A program made the position numbers and the translations under genes. A DNA stretch of 64,000 nucleotides from contig NC_134102.1 of NCBI RefSeq assembly GCF_000715075.1, forward strand, positions 44,215,348 to 44,279,347. The letters are read 5' to 3'. Positions 1-12,362 of the stretch are shown here, in pieces; position 1 is the first letter of the stretch, and each line of letters starts with the position of its first letter. The notes under the pieces were generated by a model. That model was not told the origin of the DNA. It searched no databases and saw only the letters and a program-made list of their open reading frames with translations. This stretch comes from Nicotiana tabacum. Its lineage: Eukaryota > Streptophyta > Magnoliopsida > Solanales > Solanaceae.

Positions 1-1490
1 GTACTCCCACCATAGATCAGGATCCCTCTGACTGGTGTTCGATGTCGTTGGCCTCGGGAACCATTCTTCCTTAATGTTTTACATTGTCGATACCAGTTCC
101 ACCATGCTAACGTTGAAGTTGTATTCGGATAGCCTAGGGTAGGTGGAGTCTCGGGAGCCGATACCTCTTTATCCTGCAATGATCTGTTATTCTGACCGCG
201 ATCAGCTCTCCTATCGGTAGTGAATCATTTTACCGACCGAGAACCTCTGTCGCATCCTTCAGTCCTTTCATAGGGCAAAACCTGACCTCTAGAATACCGT
301 CGGTCTGCATTGAAATCATCCTTCAATCTTTCCTTATTCTTATCCCGGTCCTGGATCTTGGTTGATAACGGGAAACCGAGTTGGTCATCCTCAATTCTTA
401 TCTTCGACTCATATCGGTTGTGAACATTTGCCTATGTTGTTGCCTGAAACTCGAGCAGACTTTCTTTCAATTTCCGAGAAGCGTCGAAACTTCTCGGATT
501 TAATCTTTTACTTAATGCCTCAGCTTCCCATTCATATGTCATGGCGGGTAGCAACATCCTATCCTTCTAGAATCTGGTTACGAACTCCCATAGCAATTCA
601 GACTCTCCTTGTGCAATTCTGAATATGTCGGCCTTTTGGGTCTGTACCTTCCTGGCCCCAGCATGAGCCTTGATAAAAGAATCTATGAGCATCTCGAAGG
701 AATCTATTCAGTGCTCGGGCAAGAGTGAATACCACGTCAGGGCCCCTTTCGTGAAGGTCTCCCCGAATTTAATCAATAAGACTAACTCAATCTCATGCGG
801 AGCTACGTCATTTCCCTTCACCGCCATTGTGTAAGTGGTGATGTGCTCCTAAGAATCCGAAGTCCCATCATATTAAGGCACGTTCGGCATCTTGAATCGC
901 TTTGGGATCAACTTCGATGTCACGCTCGGTTTGAACAGCAACTGAGTGTATTTCTTTGAATCCGGCCCTTTCAATACCAGTGGTGCGCCCAGGATCTGAT
1001 CCATTCGGGCATTTATTTCCCTTATAAACCTCATGAGTTCGGTTTTAAAGGGATTATTCTCATTGTTGTTCCCAGATCCTCTACCGTTCCCCTCAGCCAT
1101 ATCGAAGTCGACCTCGCCTCTCGAGGTGTTGTTATCAACCCTCTTTGTTGTTTGGTTTGCAGGAGCACTGGGATGGACTGGACCTCTTCCATTTGCGTTG
1201 TTGGAAGCACCCGACAATGCCTATATCAACTCCGTCATGACTAGATCTTGTCGCGAGAGATGACCCATAATAGCCTTTTGTTGCTCCCTCAGGATTCTCA
1301 CTGTTTCCACGACATGCTCATCTTCGGCATCATCAGGAGTTGCCTCCCGAACATGTCATGGATATTGCCCCCCATGGACCGGCGTGGCCTCATGTCCCTT
1401 ATTGCGGGTATCACTGATCAAGTATTCGTGCTGAGGCTGATTTTCTTGGGCCTCAATGTTGTGTGTGACATTGACATAGTTATCTGCCAT
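1..1490 (-). pseudogene. Tat-lineage Ty3/gypsy gag, decayed, 5' part
   Basis: This is the gag region of a minus-strand Ty3/gypsy element whose 5' LTR lies at 1593-2197. Gag is the nucleocapsid/structural protein that packages element RNA. Reading starts at an ATG at 1490 (MADNYVNV...). A recognisable capsid core follows: a frame at 1217-873 ending in KRFKMPNVP, then further frames containing TTYTMAVKGNDVAPHEIE, FGETFTKGALTWYSLLPEH and SFIKAHAGARKVQT. Near the window edge is a motif like RDPDLWWEYH, which precedes the zinc-knuckle region in this family. Several in-frame stops and frameshifts make it nonfunctional. The same gag family is found on the plus strand at 44780-45230. The element continues off the left edge of the window. 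Confidence 0.85.
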
Positions 1491-1572
1491 TTTTATGATT
1501 TTGCTAAGAAACAAAGAATCAAACAGGTTAGTAATAGATGCAAGGATCAACTCAATTACGCGACAGTTTAAG

Positions 1573-1592
1573 CCCCACGGTCGGCACCAAAC
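1573..1592 (-). other. Primer-binding site of the left Tat element
   Basis: Directly inside the LTR, the minus strand reads TTTGGTGCCGACCGTGGGG. This matches the TGGYGCCG... class of primer-binding site used by Tat-type Ty3/gypsy elements. A related site (TGGCGCCGTCTGTGGGAA) is at 24097-24114. The exact primer tRNA was not determined. Confidence 0.7.
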
Positions 1593-2197
1593 TGTTTCCA
1601 TGTAAAACGATACAGTTGAATTTATACATGGTTTATAGACAAGCAAATCGATTTGATCCCAGAATGATAAATAATTTAAGTAAGAATGCAAGACTTAGTG
1701 TTGAAATCGAGATAAGATAGCAGATAGATTGATCCCGGGAACAGAGTTTCCGAAGGCAGTAATAACAATATTAATAAGAAATAAATAAAATGTTATTGAG
1801 CTTTTGAACAGTATATAGCATATGTTTGTCAGCAAATTCGTGTCCTCTACAATGACTTTTGAAGTTACTATTTATAGTTGCATGTAGGGAACAAGATCCT
1901 AGGATCAAGCCCCTCTTAAATGATAATTATGGGGTGCATTGATGAATGTGTAACGGCAGGCTATGAATGACATGTTCTCTATAACGAACTACGTATTTAA
2001 TACTACAGAATATTCTTCATTAAATGCTACCGTATGGCAGATATTTATTTGTCTTTATGAGCAACACTTCCTTCGGGGACAACCGAGATTGCTGCCCCCA
2101 GACTTGATTTTCACTTTCCTCGCTCTTCATCTGTCTCCGGCTCCACATGTCGCTCTATTGTGCGAGCATTTAATATGAACATATTTTACCCTGTACA
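1593..2197 (-). mobile_element. 5' LTR of the left Tat element (605 bp)
   Basis: On the minus strand this LTR begins TGTACAGGGTAAAATATG and ends ...TGGAAACA immediately before the primer-binding site, so it has the TG...CA ends of an LTR. About 280 bp of its 5' half is repeated on the plus strand at 44487-44766, where the LTR begins TGTATGGGGTAAAATATG. This confirms the left boundary and the family. A TATA-like CTATAAATAGTAAC lies near plus position 1870. Confidence 0.85.
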
Positions 2198-3324
2198 GAC
2201 CTAAAATTGTCCGCTAGAGTTTCCCAACTACTAACATTGTCGTTCTTAAACTTTGTTTTCCGAAAACATTCAAGATAATAAACTCGTCCAATTATTTGGT
2301 CACAACCAAATAATGATATTCCTATAATGATTCTAAATTGGGTTAACTAATCCCTAAAATTAACATGAATTACTGTTGTTTGACTGATCCAAACCTGTAA
2401 ATCCTTCCTAAGAATTAACAAGAAATATGACATTAAACAATTGCGAGCTCAAAAAATTGAATTCATTTACACCATAGTCAAACGTATAGAATATGTATCA
2501 AGAATTCAGGACTCACTCAAAACCACCCGACAATGGGTTCATCAATACCCTAGATAAGAGATTTAGCTTCTCATGTTTATACTAAGAAACAAAATATCCA
2601 TTCTCAAAATAATCTCCAAAATAAAAGAAAATAAGAAAAGTTGAGAAAACCTCTTCAAATCTTCATTAGGATGATTCTTCCAAGCTCCTCTTTGCTTCAA
2701 AAATAGTGTTCTTATCCCTTACAGGTAGAGATGGTGGTTGAGGAGATGAAAGAAAGCCTTTATATGCTCCATTAAATAAGCCATTGACAAAAGAAACCCT
2801 TAAAATTTTGCCACAGTAACTCTACTTTGCGTGGCGCACGTGTGGTACGTGAACTAATTCAGCAAAAAATTTCAGCTTGCGTGGTGCCCGTGTTAAAAGT
2901 CCATATTGAGTTGTTTTCTACTTAGCTTCTAGGACAATTTTGAAATCTTTAATTTATCCAATTTGCAGTCCAAATACTTATGTATTTCCTAAATTCATTG
3001 TTTCCACATCCTAACAAAATAGCTTAATTAGGGATAATCTTTGTGAGTTTTTCACATAAACCATAAGGACTATTAAAATAAAGTGAAACACTATCAAAAT
3101 ATACTCAGAATAGCCAAACATCACTTTGCATTTCTGCGATGATGTTATCATGTCACATCATATCATCACTGATCTACACTCTACCCTCTCCTTTGTTTAC
3201 TTGTAGTGTCTGATAGCTTCAATGATAATCCTTTTACTTTTCCTTAAATATAATCTATGTATCCATATAAAATCCAATTCCTCTGGTATACTACTTAAAG
3301 AAATTGATTAAATGCAATGTGTAG
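2198..3324 (-). repeat. Probable LTR fragment plus kinase intron remnant
   Basis: No protein is supported here. Read on the minus strand, about 3100-2280 resembles an LTR: a TATA element (catataaaggc, near plus 2757-2768) is followed by a C/T-rich leader and a long T-rich untranslated stretch. No TG/CA borders or target duplication could be fixed. The last ~140 bp (3180-3324) is T-rich and ends in a plus-strand 3' splice site (...tgtgtag) feeding the kinase exon at 3325. LTR identity is inferred. Confidence 0.4.
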
Positions 3325-3460
3325 GTACTTGATGGCAAGCCCTACAACAGAAAATGTGATGTATACAGCTTTGGTATTTGCTTATGGGAAATTTATTGCT
3401 GTGATCTCCCATATCCAGATCTAAGCTTTGCTGAAGTTTCTTCAATTTTGTCCTGTTTCA
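3325..3460 (+). pseudogene. Raf-like MAPKKK pseudogene, kinase exon fragment
   Basis: After a 3' splice site at 3324 the sequence encodes VLDGKPYNRKCDVYSFGICL, followed by WEIYCCDLPYPDLSFAEVSS. This is subdomain VIII-IX of a plant Raf-like MAP kinase kinase kinase (group C, the family of Arabidopsis CBC1/CBC2 and At3g22750), with the DVYSFGI helix-F motif intact. These are cytosolic Ser/Thr kinases in stress and guard-cell signalling. Coding similarity stops around 3446, just before the LTR element inserted at 3461. The ATP-binding and catalytic loops are absent from the window. The C-terminal end of the same gene lies at about 12085-12362, so this is one gene split by an 8.3 kb insertion. 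Confidence 0.85.
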
Positions 3461-5692
3461 CGTCACGACCCAAAATACCACCAAGTCCGGATGGCACCTA
3501 TCTCAACCCGATAGATAAGCCAACCGCATAAGTTACAGCTATAATCATAAATCATTAACATCAATCATAAATACTGCAAACAAATTCAATACAACTATCC
3601 CAAGGACTGGTAGTACAAATCAAAAGACACTATGACTTGGATTTACAAGACTGATATGTAGAATAAATACAACATCTATTTGAAGTATAAACAGAAATGA
3701 AGTCCTAAACTAACATGAACAAGAGGTAACTTGAATCAGGAACAAGGGATCACACATGTATCACAAAGAATATATATTCAAATCAAGGCACAACACAAGA
3801 ATAACAAGTTGGGTATGTGTTTATAACATACAGTGACTACGTCCGAGGCAAGTATAGTATCAATCTCAAGATTAGCTTATCATGCTCAAAATAAGGAACC
3901 AATAGCCTCAACATTTCTCTTTCATGGTTTATTGTACTCACGTAGGCAATCAATTGAGTAGCACAAGAATCAAGTAGAACACACCACCAAACAACGCATA
4001 AAGAGTTCTAGAATTCTATCCCGAGCATAGATAATCATGTCATATGTATATACGCTTGTTATCTCATATATACATCACTCCTGAATGTAGCAAATAATAT
4101 TGATAAGTAATAAAAATTTCTCAACCAAAGCTAGGCAAGAAACTTATCTCATCCGACTAATCCAAAGCTCCAAAATTGTATTTCTTTGAGAAATCACCTC
4201 CAATCGGCTTGAATCTACCTAACCATCAATCAAGGAAGTCACCAATATCATAGGATGTAATCCCAATCAATAAATTTTTTATCTTTAAAGAATTCTCACA
4301 AAGCCAACAAAGGTCAACACTAGGTGTGCGTGCCCAAAACCCGAAACCAATGCCAAATTCGATGACCTATAGCCTACCGAGTCCAAATATATGATTAGAT
4401 TGAAAAATCAATTCCAAATGAGTACTCAAATCCTCAAAATACACTCTCTTAAAGTGTAGGCAAAACCCTAAATTTCATCTCAAAATTCAATATTTGACTT
4501 TTAACAATTTATGTAAATTCTTGAAATAATACCAAATGTGAGCAGAAATTACTTTCCCCAAAGTCTTGTATGAAAATCTCCATGAGAAATCGCCCCTCTC
4601 CAAGTCTAGAGTTCCAAATATGAGAAATGAGCTCAAAATCTCGAAATACACAACTTAAAAAGTCCGCCTAGGGGTACCCTTCGCAATCGCAACAGGGTCC
4701 CCGCGATCACGAAGCACAAAATATGACCTGCTATACAGCGCTTCTTCATGAATTCCAACCTTCAGTCGCAAACGCGATGACCCATATGCCAAATACTACG
4801 CGAACCCAACACCACCCCACGAACGCGACTAACAAAGACCCAAGTGCCAATCCCTCTGCGCGAACGCAACAACCTCCAAGCGAATGAGATGGCTTCCATG
4901 CCAGACCCCCGCGAACGCGATCCGTATGACACGAATGTGATGAAGAACTTTCCAGTAACCAAATTACTCATCGTGATCATGATGAACTTTCCATGATCGC
5001 GAAGTTTATCAGAACATCAGACTATCAGCAATACAAAAATCATCCAAAATCATTTAAAACTGCCCTGAATCAAACCCGAGGTCTCTAGAACCCCGTCCAA
5101 ATACATTAAGCAAACTTATCCAAAGGCTCAAAATACTACAATTAACATCAAAATCAATAATTAAAGATCAAACTTATTCTCTTAAGTTTCAAACCATCAA
5201 ACTTTGTGGAACGCGTCCGAATTACACTTAGTCATTCCGTATCTGAACCAAACTTTGCATACAAGTTCAAATCAACAAAAAGAAACTATACAAGGTCTCA
5301 AAGCCATAATATGAGTCTAATAGCACCGAAGCCAGCTCCCGGTAAAACCTATAAATCTTAAATTCATCAAATTGCATACTTTTGATAAATAGATCCAAAC
5401 CCTTCTAGGAACATCAAATTAAAATGTAATATCCAAGTCCACAAATACCATACGAACCTATTGGAATAATCAAAGTACCAATCCGCGATCGTTTACTCAA
5501 GAGTCTAACCTTGGTCAACTCTTAGTACTCAAAGCTACCGAATTTAGAATTACTCTTCCAAATCAATCTCGAACTACCTGAAAATCAAAATCAACCATGT
5601 ACGCAAGTCGTAATACCTCATATAAAGCCAGTCGAAGTCTCAAACCACCGAACGGGATACTAATGCTCGAAACGATCGGTCGGATCATTATA
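3461..5692 (-). repeat. 3' LTR of the LARD-like element (2232 bp)
   Basis: It aligns with 9018-11792 at both ends: aactaccatgaacaagaggta near 3720, the catataTACGCTCGT region near 4050, and the tail around 5590-5692. Relative to the other LTR it lacks about 1.2 kb after position ~3735. It carries about 0.7 kb (roughly 4500-5220) that the other LTR lacks. The extra segment holds the GCGAACGCGA-type CpG-rich words near 4690-4990. Confidence 0.8.
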
Positions 5693-8600
5693 TTCTCCCC
5701 ATTTAAACATATGTTCGTCTTCGAACGTACCAAAATCCATTCCCAAGTCATCCAATCACTGTATAAACTCATCATTCATATACCCACGAGTGATCCCACA
5801 TTACCACAATCCATACATGTCCATTAGTTGAATCCTGACTAAAGATTCTTTCTTCAACCTTAGTCCATAACCCTTAGAACTAAATTCCAACATCCGGAAT
5901 TCTCTATAAGATTCGATCCCTGTATATATATATTGTACCAGTCCCCACAAGCTGCATCAAGTCATAACATAATCCCATGATGTAACCACGCGGTGTACCA
6001 TATAACTCACGTACTCATAGCCACAACTTCCAACCACAATGGCTGCTCATTACCAAATCTGGTACTGGTATTATACTTCATACAAGATAAAACCTCATTC
6101 CAACCCTTCGTAGCACTGCAATGAAATAGGAAACATGTAGAAATTCATAACCACTCATCAAGTCAATAAGTCGTGGAGCTCTCTCGCCCGACAAGAACCA
6201 TTATCAAATTTTAAGTTGACTAATGACATTCTTAACCAAACATACCTTATCCAAACCCGATTGCACTAATTCCAAGTCCAATGACCTCATCTTACCCAGT
6301 ACAAGCTGCTCGACAATAGGCCGCACCCAATGCCACCTAGTTACATATGATGCAATCTGTACACCCAACAAATAACAACTCGATTAACACAAAGATGGAA
6401 GGAGAATCAAATAAGAGGACTATCCAATAAGTTCGGCAAATACAACCACAAAGGCACAATGCCATGATTCCATCCTACAAGAGAGAGGAAAAACACATAA
6501 AATAAACACAAGAATCATATCCTATCATAACTCCACTACGTCACATAACCCGATCCAAACATACCAATCCACATGGAATACCTATCGAGCAATAATAATC
6601 ACAATCAACAAACACATGTGTATCAACAACAAACAAGCGAAGTGTATGACCATAACCATGGAGAAACGGATAGCACAATATACCATAGACAGGATAAGCA
6701 CGTCTAAGGTGCAATAATCAACTCAACACCCCAAGAGACATATCGCTCAAATTTCACCACAAAGTTTAAACAGAACCACGTTATGCATGTGAATAGTCAA
6801 GTAGTCTCACAACCCGCCGTAGCATGAGAGAGTAACACATGGAACACATTAGGACATGAATATGATCACTCTAGCCAATGACACACCCCAGCAATTGTTG
6901 TGCTGAGTAAACAAACCTGATCAGATATAGAATATATGTTCTCATTAGGCCTACCAGTGGGACACCAAATCGATTTTGATCGCCCCGAAATAGGTAAATA
7001 ACCTTCCAACAGTCCATAGCGACCTATCCATAAGACGTACAATCAACTGTCTATCCCTTAATATACCTTCATAGTCCGCAACTAAGGAATAGTCTGCCTC
7101 TGAGAACATCTAGTCTCTAAACTTCAAAATTCCAGAATCTCCCTACTTGGTCTCTAACTCCCCAACATAAATGACGAACGCATCACACATACATAATCCC
7201 ATCACGCGAAATACTTCCATAAATCTTCCGCATTAGGTAGAAAATTAGAACGTCAATGGTTACCGCCCATGCGATCTATATAGTACTAGTCAAGCATCCG
7301 CAAGTTAGAACATAATGCGTCTTCTACAACACACACCTTTCTCAGGCGACACAAGATAGTGTCGGCATTCTCTTAAACATCTGGAATCTTCCATGTTGTC
7401 TAGAACTCATGACCTTCCTTTTGAAAGTAAACTGTAACCTTACCCATGCAATCCTACATGGCAAAACGTATCTATCATGTCAACATATAAAAGTGCGGGA
7501 ATCTCATAATCAATTCTGAATCACAGGTTGAATAGACACCCCCAGTAACTAGAAAACATCCACTTAACTCAATCTAGGAGAACATGTCAACACGTAATAA
7601 CCTTCTATATCTGTAGAAGACATCAACCTCAAGTCGTGCTCAAAATCATATTAAACTCTTCGAAACTCATTAGCACATGACCAAGCTATCAGACCTAAAT
7701 TCATCTGAATCCTACAAATCATGTAGACTGCCATACCCAAAAATGACTCAAGCCGAAATGCTCACTTTGAAGAGACCTTCTATGAATCTGGTGTTGTTTC
7801 TTTCATCTCTCTTATACTGCAATGTAGAATCAATGATGATATACAAATACGGCAAGTCTCAGCTTTATCCAAGGCAAATCTTAAATCCTTAGCCACACAA
7901 CAAAATTCAGCAAATCTTTAAGATACCACATATGAATTTTCAACCCACTAAAATCATTCTCGAGAGTCACTCACTCCGGTCAAGTCCCGAATGCATAGCC
8001 AAATATGCCGAACAGCTAGCGCTTCGTTAGCACATGAATACTATGAAACAAGCAACCGAGAAATTCCTTCCTCTTGCACACTACATCCACAAAGGAATAA
8101 CAAACCTGAATCATCCCAAGATTTCCATATACCCATAAAGTATAGTTCAATATTCATCAAGCAAATCCCTTGCTAGAATCATCATCGAAGTCATCCTCTT
8201 CAAGTCATAACTAATCCACAAGCGTCCCTTAGTCTAGTAACTGATATAACACATGATCATGCAATCTGATTGTTGATAATAGACTCCCTCAGTTGGCTCG
8301 AAGCTATAGAACACATCATCTGATAACCCACAAACTTTTCCTTCATAGCTGCCCAGACCTCGCACTGTTATTTAGCTAAATTCCTTATAAACTTATATAA
8401 TACCAGTCAAAACACACTCCAATTCTTCTATCGAATGTATACTCATCCTTGTGATAGCATTGCAAACTTCCTCAGGCGATCCAAACTCTAATTATAGCAC
8501 ATACATCCCATTAGATAAAAGAAAAACTCTTCATGAAAATCTCATAAGGATCACGGAATCTCACACCTTCCCGCATGAGATAACCACCTGCTTAGCCTCC

Positions 8601-9017
8601 AGCCAATATCTCTCTATGACCCTACCATAGTCACAACAACTATGCAATTAATCCACTCGAGTCCGTACTCATCGACCAGATGCAAGAATTCACTTCCCCA
8701 CAAATGAACAACTGAAAGATCTACCAACACATCAGCATCTAAGACTAGATAACACATAGAGACGATAATCAAGTTGTCTATGCACATCTAAGTCCGAGTA
8801 CTTAACATCACACACGAATCGAAGAGAACGAAACTGGAGATTTAGGCTTCAAGATGAAACAAAGTAGCACGATAAGGAAAGAAAGTAGGGAAGTTTCCTA
8901 GATGTCCTGTAGCCTCTCAAAGATAAGTATGGACATCATCATACTAATCCGCAAGACTCTACTAGGTATTTGCTAATGACTCGTAGAACCTATGAATATA
9001 GAGCTCTGATACCAACT
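5693..9017 (-). repeat. Noncoding interior of the LARD-like element
   Basis: A 3.3 kb stretch between the two LTRs. Frames on both strands are short, and no gag, protease, RT or integrase motif could be recognised. The 5693-5710 end is the polypurine tract and the 9003-9017 end is the primer-binding site. This is the definition of a large retrotransposon derivative: replication signals without genes. Confidence 0.75.
9003..9014 (-). other. Primer-binding site, initiator tRNA-Met
   Basis: The minus strand reads TGGTATCAGAGC three bases after the LTR end (...TTCGTGACA). This is the exact complement of the 3' end of plant initiator tRNA-Met and the standard primer site of Tekay and many copia elements. 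Confidence 0.9.
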
Positions 9018-11792
9018 TGTCACGAACCAAATTCCCACCAAGTCATGATGGCACCTAACCCCACCCACTAGGTAAGCCAGCTGCATAATTACATCTATAA
9101 TGAGAAGTCAATAATATTAATAATAAAGACTGCAAAACAATTCAATACAATTATCCCAAGGACATGTACTACAAGTCATGAGTCGCTGTGATTTAGATTT
9201 ACAAGATTGATATGAATAACAAATACAACGTCTATTTGACGTCTGCATAAACGGAATGAATTCCTAAACTACCATGAACAAGAGGTAGTTTGAATCTGGA
9301 ATGCTGGTACGTCTTCAATGTAAGGCTTCGTCTTCCTTAGCTACTCAACTCCAGGATCTGCACGCAAGGTGCTGAAGTGTAGTATGCGTACAACCGACCC
9401 CATGTATTCAGTAAGTATCTTGACTAACCTCGATGAAGTATTGATGAGGTTTTGATGTCAAAAGACACCCGCTTTACAAAACCAGTGCAACTCAATAACA
9501 TGTACAATACAGAGAAATATCCAGAAAAGATAGTTACAAAATAAAGAATATCAGCAGTAAAGGTACACAATTGTGGTGGGGTAATAAACAAATTCTCCTA
9601 ATTAAATAGATCAAGCAAATACAACTTGCACCAATCCCGCTCACAAAGAGACATGCACCAAATAATGTGTATGCTCAAATAGTCATACGTGACTGTAAGC
9701 CTGTACACAACATGATCCGATTCCGTATTAATTGCCGAATACCATATTCATGAGACCTCTACAAGAATCCATTAAATCAATGCTTGATGATAATTTTTTT
9801 ACATCAATCCAATATGCTACCAACAAGTCAACAAACATTAGATATCAATTCAACATAGGTAAACCCATCTTGACAACTAAATTATCAAATAATAACAGAG
9901 GCATAGAATAGCATGTTAGATGCAACATAAAACATGTAAAATGTATGACATAGCATAAAGAATTCATTTGCATAATCAAGAGTGCCACCCTTATGCTCCA
10001 CGCATCATCAATCGAGAACTCCACCCTAATGTGCCACACATCATTAATCAAGAATGTCACTGTTATACTCTATATCACATCCATCACATCGATCAAGTAC
10101 CACAATTTGCGTGTATGCCATCAAGAGAGAAACATGAGAGGGCGACCCTAGGGGGATGGATCTGTATCCACATGATGCACGGATAACTCGCGTGCTAATA
10201 ATATAACCCGCACAGACAACTCATCATCAATATCAGGAATGCCACAATAACTATAACATCATAATCAAGAATGCCACCCTTATACTCCACAGTACATCAA
10301 CAATCAATTTGCTCAACATGTCCATATGTGCCATGATCATAACAAATTCAAGATAATATTTATCATCAAGAGACATATTCTCACAATTCACAAATAAGGT
10401 GCACAAGAATATGAAAATAATAAAATGTGGATGTGTGCTCCAGATATAAAACATGACTACGGCTAAATCAATCTAGCAATGATTCTATAAATGCACATCT
10501 TGGCTAATTAGGAGATAATAATCCTAAAATATGATCTCTAGCATGAAAGAATAAGTTGGCGTAGTCATACAAAGGATCATACATGAGAGTGCACATTCAA
10601 ATAAAGGCACAATACAAGAACAATAAGTACGGATGTGTTCATAACATACGTGTGACTACATCCGAGGCAAATATAGGATCGATCTCACGATTAGTTCATC
10701 ATGTTCAAAATATGGCACCAATAGACTCAATATTTCTCTAGCATGGTTTATTGTACTCATGTAGACAATCAATTGAGTGGCACATCGAATACACACCACC
10801 AAACAAGGCATAAGGAGATCTAGAATTCTATCCCGAGCATGGATACCCATGACACATGTATATACGCTCGTCACTTCATATATACATCACCGCCGCATGT
10901 AGCAAACAACATCAATTAGTAATAAAATTCCTTCAACTAAAGCTAGGCAAAACACTTACCTCATCCGACTAGTCCAAAGCTCCAAAAATGTATTTCCTTG
11001 AGAAATCACCTCTAACATGCTCGAATCTAGCTAATCATCAATCAAGGAAGTCAACTAATATAATAGGAAGTAATGTCAATCAATAAAGCCTCGATCTTTG
11101 AAGAATTCTCCAAAAGTCAACAAAGGTTAACCCCGTGCTCGCGTGCCCCAACCCAGAACTAATGCCAAAATCCGATGACCCATAACCTGCCGAGTCCAAA
11201 TATATGATTAAATTCCAAAATCGAATCCAAATTGATACTCAAATCCTCAAAATACACTCTCTTAAAGTGCAAGTAAAATCCCAAATTTCATCTCAAGTCT
11301 GAATCACACTTTGACGTTCCAGATCACAACCAAACTACACACAAATTCCAATCAACGGAACAAAACCTATACAAGGTCTCACAACTAAAATAGGAGTCTG
11401 ATAGCACTAAAGTCAACTTCCAGCGAAACCTACGAACCCTCCAATTTTTCAAATTGCCAACTTTCGGCAAATAGAGCTAAAACTTTCTAGGAACATACAA
11501 ATTCGAATCCGAACATACGTGTACTGGAATCTTAAGGACAAAAATTATCATATGAACCTATTGGAATCATCAAATTACTATTTCGAGATCGTTTACTCAA
11601 AAGTCAAACATTGGTTAACTCTTCCTACTCAAAGCTTCCGAATTGAGAATTACTCTTCCAAATCAATCCCGAACTTCTTGAAAATCAAAACTAACTATCC
11701 ACGCAAGCCGTAACACCTCATATGAAGCCACTCCAAGTCTCAAACTATCGAATGGAACGCCAACGCTCAAAATGACCGGTCGGATTGTTACA
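9018..11792 (-). repeat. 5' LTR of the LARD-like element (2775 bp)
   Basis: Plus-strand limits are TGTCACGAAC... and ...CGGATTGTTACA. Within it, 9960-10290 holds a degenerate tandem repeat: three to four copies of a ~70-bp unit with 'aatcaagaatgccaccctta' and 'ccacacatcattaatca'. 10170-10220 contains 'gcacggataactcgcgtgct', a phrase shared with the Tekay LTR at 60040-60070. It shares both ends with 3461-5692 but differs by large reciprocal indels. Confidence 0.8.
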
Positions 11793-12084
11793 TTACACCT
11801 TGATTTCCCTGTATTTTTTTGGTTCGTTCTTGCTTTGTTACGCATAAAGCGGAGTGCTGTTGCCTGTAGCGGTCCCTTCACTTGCATTAGTCTTAGATGG
11901 TTCCATGTGTAACTTGGGTACGCTCTTTTTCAGGAGTTGATAGGTTACTTCCTTCTACTATTATCAGATCCATGTCATTCTCGTTTAACTGCACATAATT
12001 TCTTGGTTATCGAAAAATGGGTATAATTTCTTTGACTGTTTCTTCAAGTATTCATACACATTAGTACTAGAACAAAAAAAAAAC
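11793..12084. other. Noncoding, kinase intron or flank
   Basis: T-rich sequence between the LARD-like element and the kinase C-terminal remnants. It contains a run of ten A residues near 12074. No gene or repeat boundary was recognised; it is most simply read as intron DNA of the broken kinase gene. Confidence 0.4.
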
Positions 12085-12362
12085 ATTCTTGAGGTTCAGT
12101 TGTTATGGTGATGCTCTTCAACTTACTGCTAATATCATCATGAGGGCGTGCTGATCATTTACGTATTCCACCTTTCATTGTGTTTGGTCCAAAAGACACA
12201 CATGGGTTGCTTTCTCCTAAATGATTCACTTATTAAAACCTTTGGGATGCAAATCCACAAAAGCGACCTGAAATGGACGAGGTAGTAAGATTATTAGAAG
12301 CAATCGATACCTGAAGATAAGCTGGTGGCTGTTTCTGCTTTGCTTCAATCAGGGGTCCATAA
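12085..12362 (+). pseudogene. Raf-like MAPKKK pseudogene, C-terminal end
   Basis: 12237-12314 reads NLWDANPQKRPEMDEVVRLL then EAIDT, subdomain XI and the end of the kinase domain, followed by stop TGA at 12312 and TAA at 12318. The same frame then continues AGGCFCFASIRGP to a final TAA at 12360-12362. This is the usual C-terminal tail of this kinase family after its ...SKGGGMIPEDQ linker, so a small deletion in the linker created the stops. A weaker remnant of the preceding piece (ANI.MRACW) is at about 12103-12153, separated from WDANP by ~85 bp of unrelated sequence. It belongs with the exon at 3325. Confidence 0.8.

Larger units (their letters stand above)
3461..11792 (-). mobile_element. 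LARD-like non-autonomous LTR element, complete
   Basis: This is a complete minus-strand LTR element of 8.3 kb with no coding capacity. It has a 3' LTR (3461-5692), an A-rich noncoding interior (5693-9017), an initiator-Met primer-binding site (9003-9014) and a 5' LTR (9018-11792). LTR ends are (T/C)GTCACGA... on the plus strand and ...GGTCGGAT(T/C)(G/A)TTA(C/T)A at the other side, nearly the same as the Tekay LTRs elsewhere in the window (TGTCACGACC / GGTCATTACA). The interior keeps a polypurine tract (tttaaatggggagaa on the minus strand) at the 3' LTR. It interrupts the kinase pseudogene. The flanks TTTCA and TTACA match at four of five bases and may be an eroded duplication. Tekay proteins are the likely source of mobilisation (inference). 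Confidence 0.85.

Noticed and set aside
1033..1571. Plus-strand frames of 76 and 107 codons
   Set aside because: Antisense shadows of the Tat gag, whose minus-strand reading has recognisable capsid motifs.
5563..5827. Frames on both strands at the LARD LTR border
   Set aside because: No similarity to any retroelement protein; the same LTR ends at 11663-11887 give different frames.
9003..9014. A tRNA gene
   Set aside because: Only the 12-bp complement of the initiator tRNA-Met 3' end is present, next to an LTR: a primer-binding site.
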